In this document: piece by piece, positions 6,485 to 7,788 of the stretch
How the letters are laid out: each line of letters opens with the position of its first letter
Numbering within the stretch: the first letter of the stretch is position 1
From: an uncultured Clostridia bacterium
Lineage (GTDB): Bacteria; Bacillota; Clostridia; Christensenellales; Borkfalkiaceae
Reading direction: 5' to 3'
DNA: 7,788 bases
Assembly: GCA_904501815.1 (NCBI GenBank)
Contig: CAJGCN010000063.1
Span: forward strand, 1 to 7,788
Program-made: the position numbers and the translations under genes
Notes under the pieces: model-generated
Databases searched by the model: none
What the model saw: the letters and a program-made list of their open reading frames with translations, nothing else
What the model was told of the DNA's origin: nothing

Positions 6485-7189
6485 ATGGTAGCGGTTTGGG
6501 CAGTACTTTTAATCATATCCGTCGTTTTATACGGTGTTTTAGTGGCGTTCGTAATTCCGAACGGTTTTTTAAATACGGGATTTGCAATCGCCGAGCCGAC
6601 GGACAGGGGGCTTAGAAATATCGTTGAGCCGAACGGAAGAACAATCGTTTATCAGCCTTCTCTTAGGTCGAGAAAATACATTAAGCAGTATTTAATTTCC
6701 GAGCGAGGGGGAAAGAAAATCTTGCTTTGCAAAACGGACGAAAAGGTAGAATATCTCGATTACGACGTGGCAATGTATGATAGAAGAAAGCATATCGTTA
6801 AGGTGCTGAACGTGAAAGAACTTATCAAAAAGCCGGGATATACGCAAGAATTAGAGCTTCCCGAAGCGGTAGCGTTCGTTTCTGTGATTTTAAATCAAGC
6901 GGACGAAGTGATTTTTGAAGAAAAGATTTTAAAGCCCGTATCCAAAGGAAAAATGGGCGGATATATCGCAATGAGCAGTTTAGCTACGATTTTAGAAATC
7001 GTATTTGCAAAGGTATGTTGTTCAAACGTGTTCGGCGGGGTATTTAAAGAAAGCTTTTTGATTGAAACTACGAGTATCGTCTTTACGTGCATTTTTGCGC
7101 TCGTTGCTGTGGCGGTGAATATCGTTGTGGCTGTACTGTCCATTAAACGCAGAAACGGAAAACCCGCAAAAGAAGGAGAAGAGAAATAA
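6485..7189 (+). CDS. Membrane protein of unknown function with a central soluble beta-rich domain
   Basis: This 234-residue protein is one I do not recognise by family. An N-terminal membrane helix (about 3-25) is followed by a soluble domain (about 50-155) containing KQYLISERGGKKILLCK (67-83) and a YDRRKHIVKV strand region. Then come a moderately hydrophobic stretch (about 157-179), a strong membrane helix (about 198-220) and a basic tail (KRRNGKPAKEGEEK) that should be cytoplasmic. With three membrane segments the soluble domain would lie in the cytoplasm; with two it would lie outside. The soluble domain resembles that of the next protein (a shared K-Q-Y-L then K-K-x-L-L-x-K pattern), where it is N-terminal without a signal. 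This favours the cytoplasmic, three-segment model. It is the first gene of an operon driven by the consensus promoter at 6314-6342, and its TAA overlaps the next ATG. No catalytic motif is visible. Confidence 0.82.
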   Translation: MVAVWAVLLIISVVLYGVLVAFVIPNGFLNTGFAIAEPTDRGLRNIVEPNGRTIVYQPSLRSRKYIKQYLISERGGKKILLCKTDEKVEYLDYDVAMYDRRKHIVKVLNVKELIKKPGYTQELELPEAVAFVSVILNQADEVIFEEKILKPVSKGKMGGYIAMSSLATILEIVFAKVCCSNVFGGVFKESFLIETTSIVFTCIFALVAVAVNIVVAVLSIKRRNGKPAKEGEEK

Positions 7190-7788
7190 TGCAGGATTAT
7201 CACGTTATATCCAAAGGAACTTATAACGATTTTAAGTTCAACGATTTCGTTTCCGTTAAGCAATATTTGCTGGTAAAGGAAAAGAATAAAAAATATTTGT
7301 TGCTTAAATTCGGCAACGATGCGAAAGAAACCGTTTCGGAGCTTCGGCTTACCGTTAAAGAATTTGACGTGCGCGGAAATTGCGTAGGAGCAAAGAAAGT
7401 GGTTTGGGACGACGTAAACGGCAAGGCGGGCAGTAAATTTCTCGGAAAAGAGAAAATTTTGCTCGAAGATTCTTGCGTGGAAGTGAAAATTTCCCTTGAT
7501 TCCGCCGTGTTCGGCGATTACGTATATTCCGTTAAGGGCAAAGAACTCGTCGTCACTTATCAACGCAAAATCTCGGACGTATCTAAAGACTATCCAACCG
7601 ATTTAGGGGAAGAAAACGTCGTGAAAACGACCCGTTCTTTTAAAGCTCCGTTCGTCGTAGTACTCGTTTCTTTAATTATGCTCTGCGCTTCCGTGTTCGG
7701 CACGGTGTTTCATTTGATTACCTTTAAAGAAGCGGAAAACGAATTTTTATGGTCGGGCGTGGAATACAGTTTCGTAGACGGCAATAAA
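7189..7788 (+). CDS. Single-pass membrane protein, 3' end outside the window
   Basis: The frame is open for 200 codons from the ATG at 7189 to the window edge, so the protein is incomplete. The start shares TAATG with the preceding stop, and AAGGAG (7173-7178) lies 10 nt upstream, which indicates a translationally coupled second operon gene. Residues about 17-115 form a predicted beta-rich soluble domain (VKQYLLVKEKNKKYLLLKF, then LRLTVKEFDVRGN, ending near VFGDYVYSV) that resembles the soluble domain of the upstream protein. A membrane helix follows at about 153-176 (PFVVVLVSLIMLCASVFGTV). With no signal peptide, the first domain should be cytoplasmic and the part after the helix exported. 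The visible exported start reads FLWSGVEYSFVDGNK. That recalls the opening of leucine-rich-repeat (BspA-like) surface regions in related bacteria, but this is only an impression. Confidence 0.8.
   Translation, partial: MQDYHVISKGTYNDFKFNDFVSVKQYLLVKEKNKKYLLLKFGNDAKETVSELRLTVKEFDVRGNCVGAKKVVWDDVNGKAGSKFLGKEKILLEDSCVEVKISLDSAVFGDYVYSVKGKELVVTYQRKISDVSKDYPTDLGEENVVKTTRSFKAPFVVVLVSLIMLCASVFGTVFHLITFKEAENEFLWSGVEYSFVDGNK

Noticed and set aside
6895..7563. A 222-codon minus-strand open frame.
   Set aside because: It is antisense to two plus-strand genes with good ribosome binding sites, coupled starts and coherent membrane topology. Its Phe/Ile-rich translation is typical of a shadow frame.

Overview
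The window looks like a chromosomal segment of a low-to-moderate GC Gram-positive bacterium of the Clostridia type. The evidence is an AddA/AddB recombination pair with an iron-sulphur AddB, strong AAGGAG-type ribosome binding sites, sigma-A-like promoters, a tRNA-Gln with encoded CCA, and intrinsic terminators. The style of the small membrane proteins suggests an uncultivated gut lineage such as Christensenellales, but that placement is a guess. I see no phage, insertion sequence, CRISPR array or defence island.

Positions 1-4724 hold the 3' end of addB followed by a complete addA. Their stop and start overlap (TAATG), so they form one operon. Together they encode the two-subunit helicase-nuclease that processes double-strand DNA ends for RecA-dependent repair. 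All helicase motifs of AddA and both RecB-type nuclease centres are intact. A hairpin after addA looks like a terminator, but its 3' arm also carries the Shine-Dalgarno sequence of the next gene, a 199-residue membrane protein of unknown function (4813-5412).

Positions 5409-5984 (minus strand) encode a protein with a PRC-barrel domain. It converges on the membrane protein gene, and the two stop codons share the bases TTAA. A possible terminator for the plus-strand gene lies inside the PRC gene.

Positions 5985-6484 contain no protein gene but are densely regulatory. They hold a good promoter, a tRNA-Gln(CTG), its intrinsic terminator, then an exact consensus sigma-A promoter (TTGACA, 17 bp, TATAAT) and a leader of roughly 135 nt with nested inverted repeats. 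This leads into a two-gene operon running off the right edge. The first gene (6485-7189) encodes a membrane protein with a soluble domain between membrane segments. The second (7189 to the edge) starts by a TAATG overlap and encodes a soluble domain, one membrane helix and an exported part that is cut off. The soluble domains of the two proteins appear related, which suggests a paired membrane system of unknown role. That operon and its leader are the least explained part of the window.
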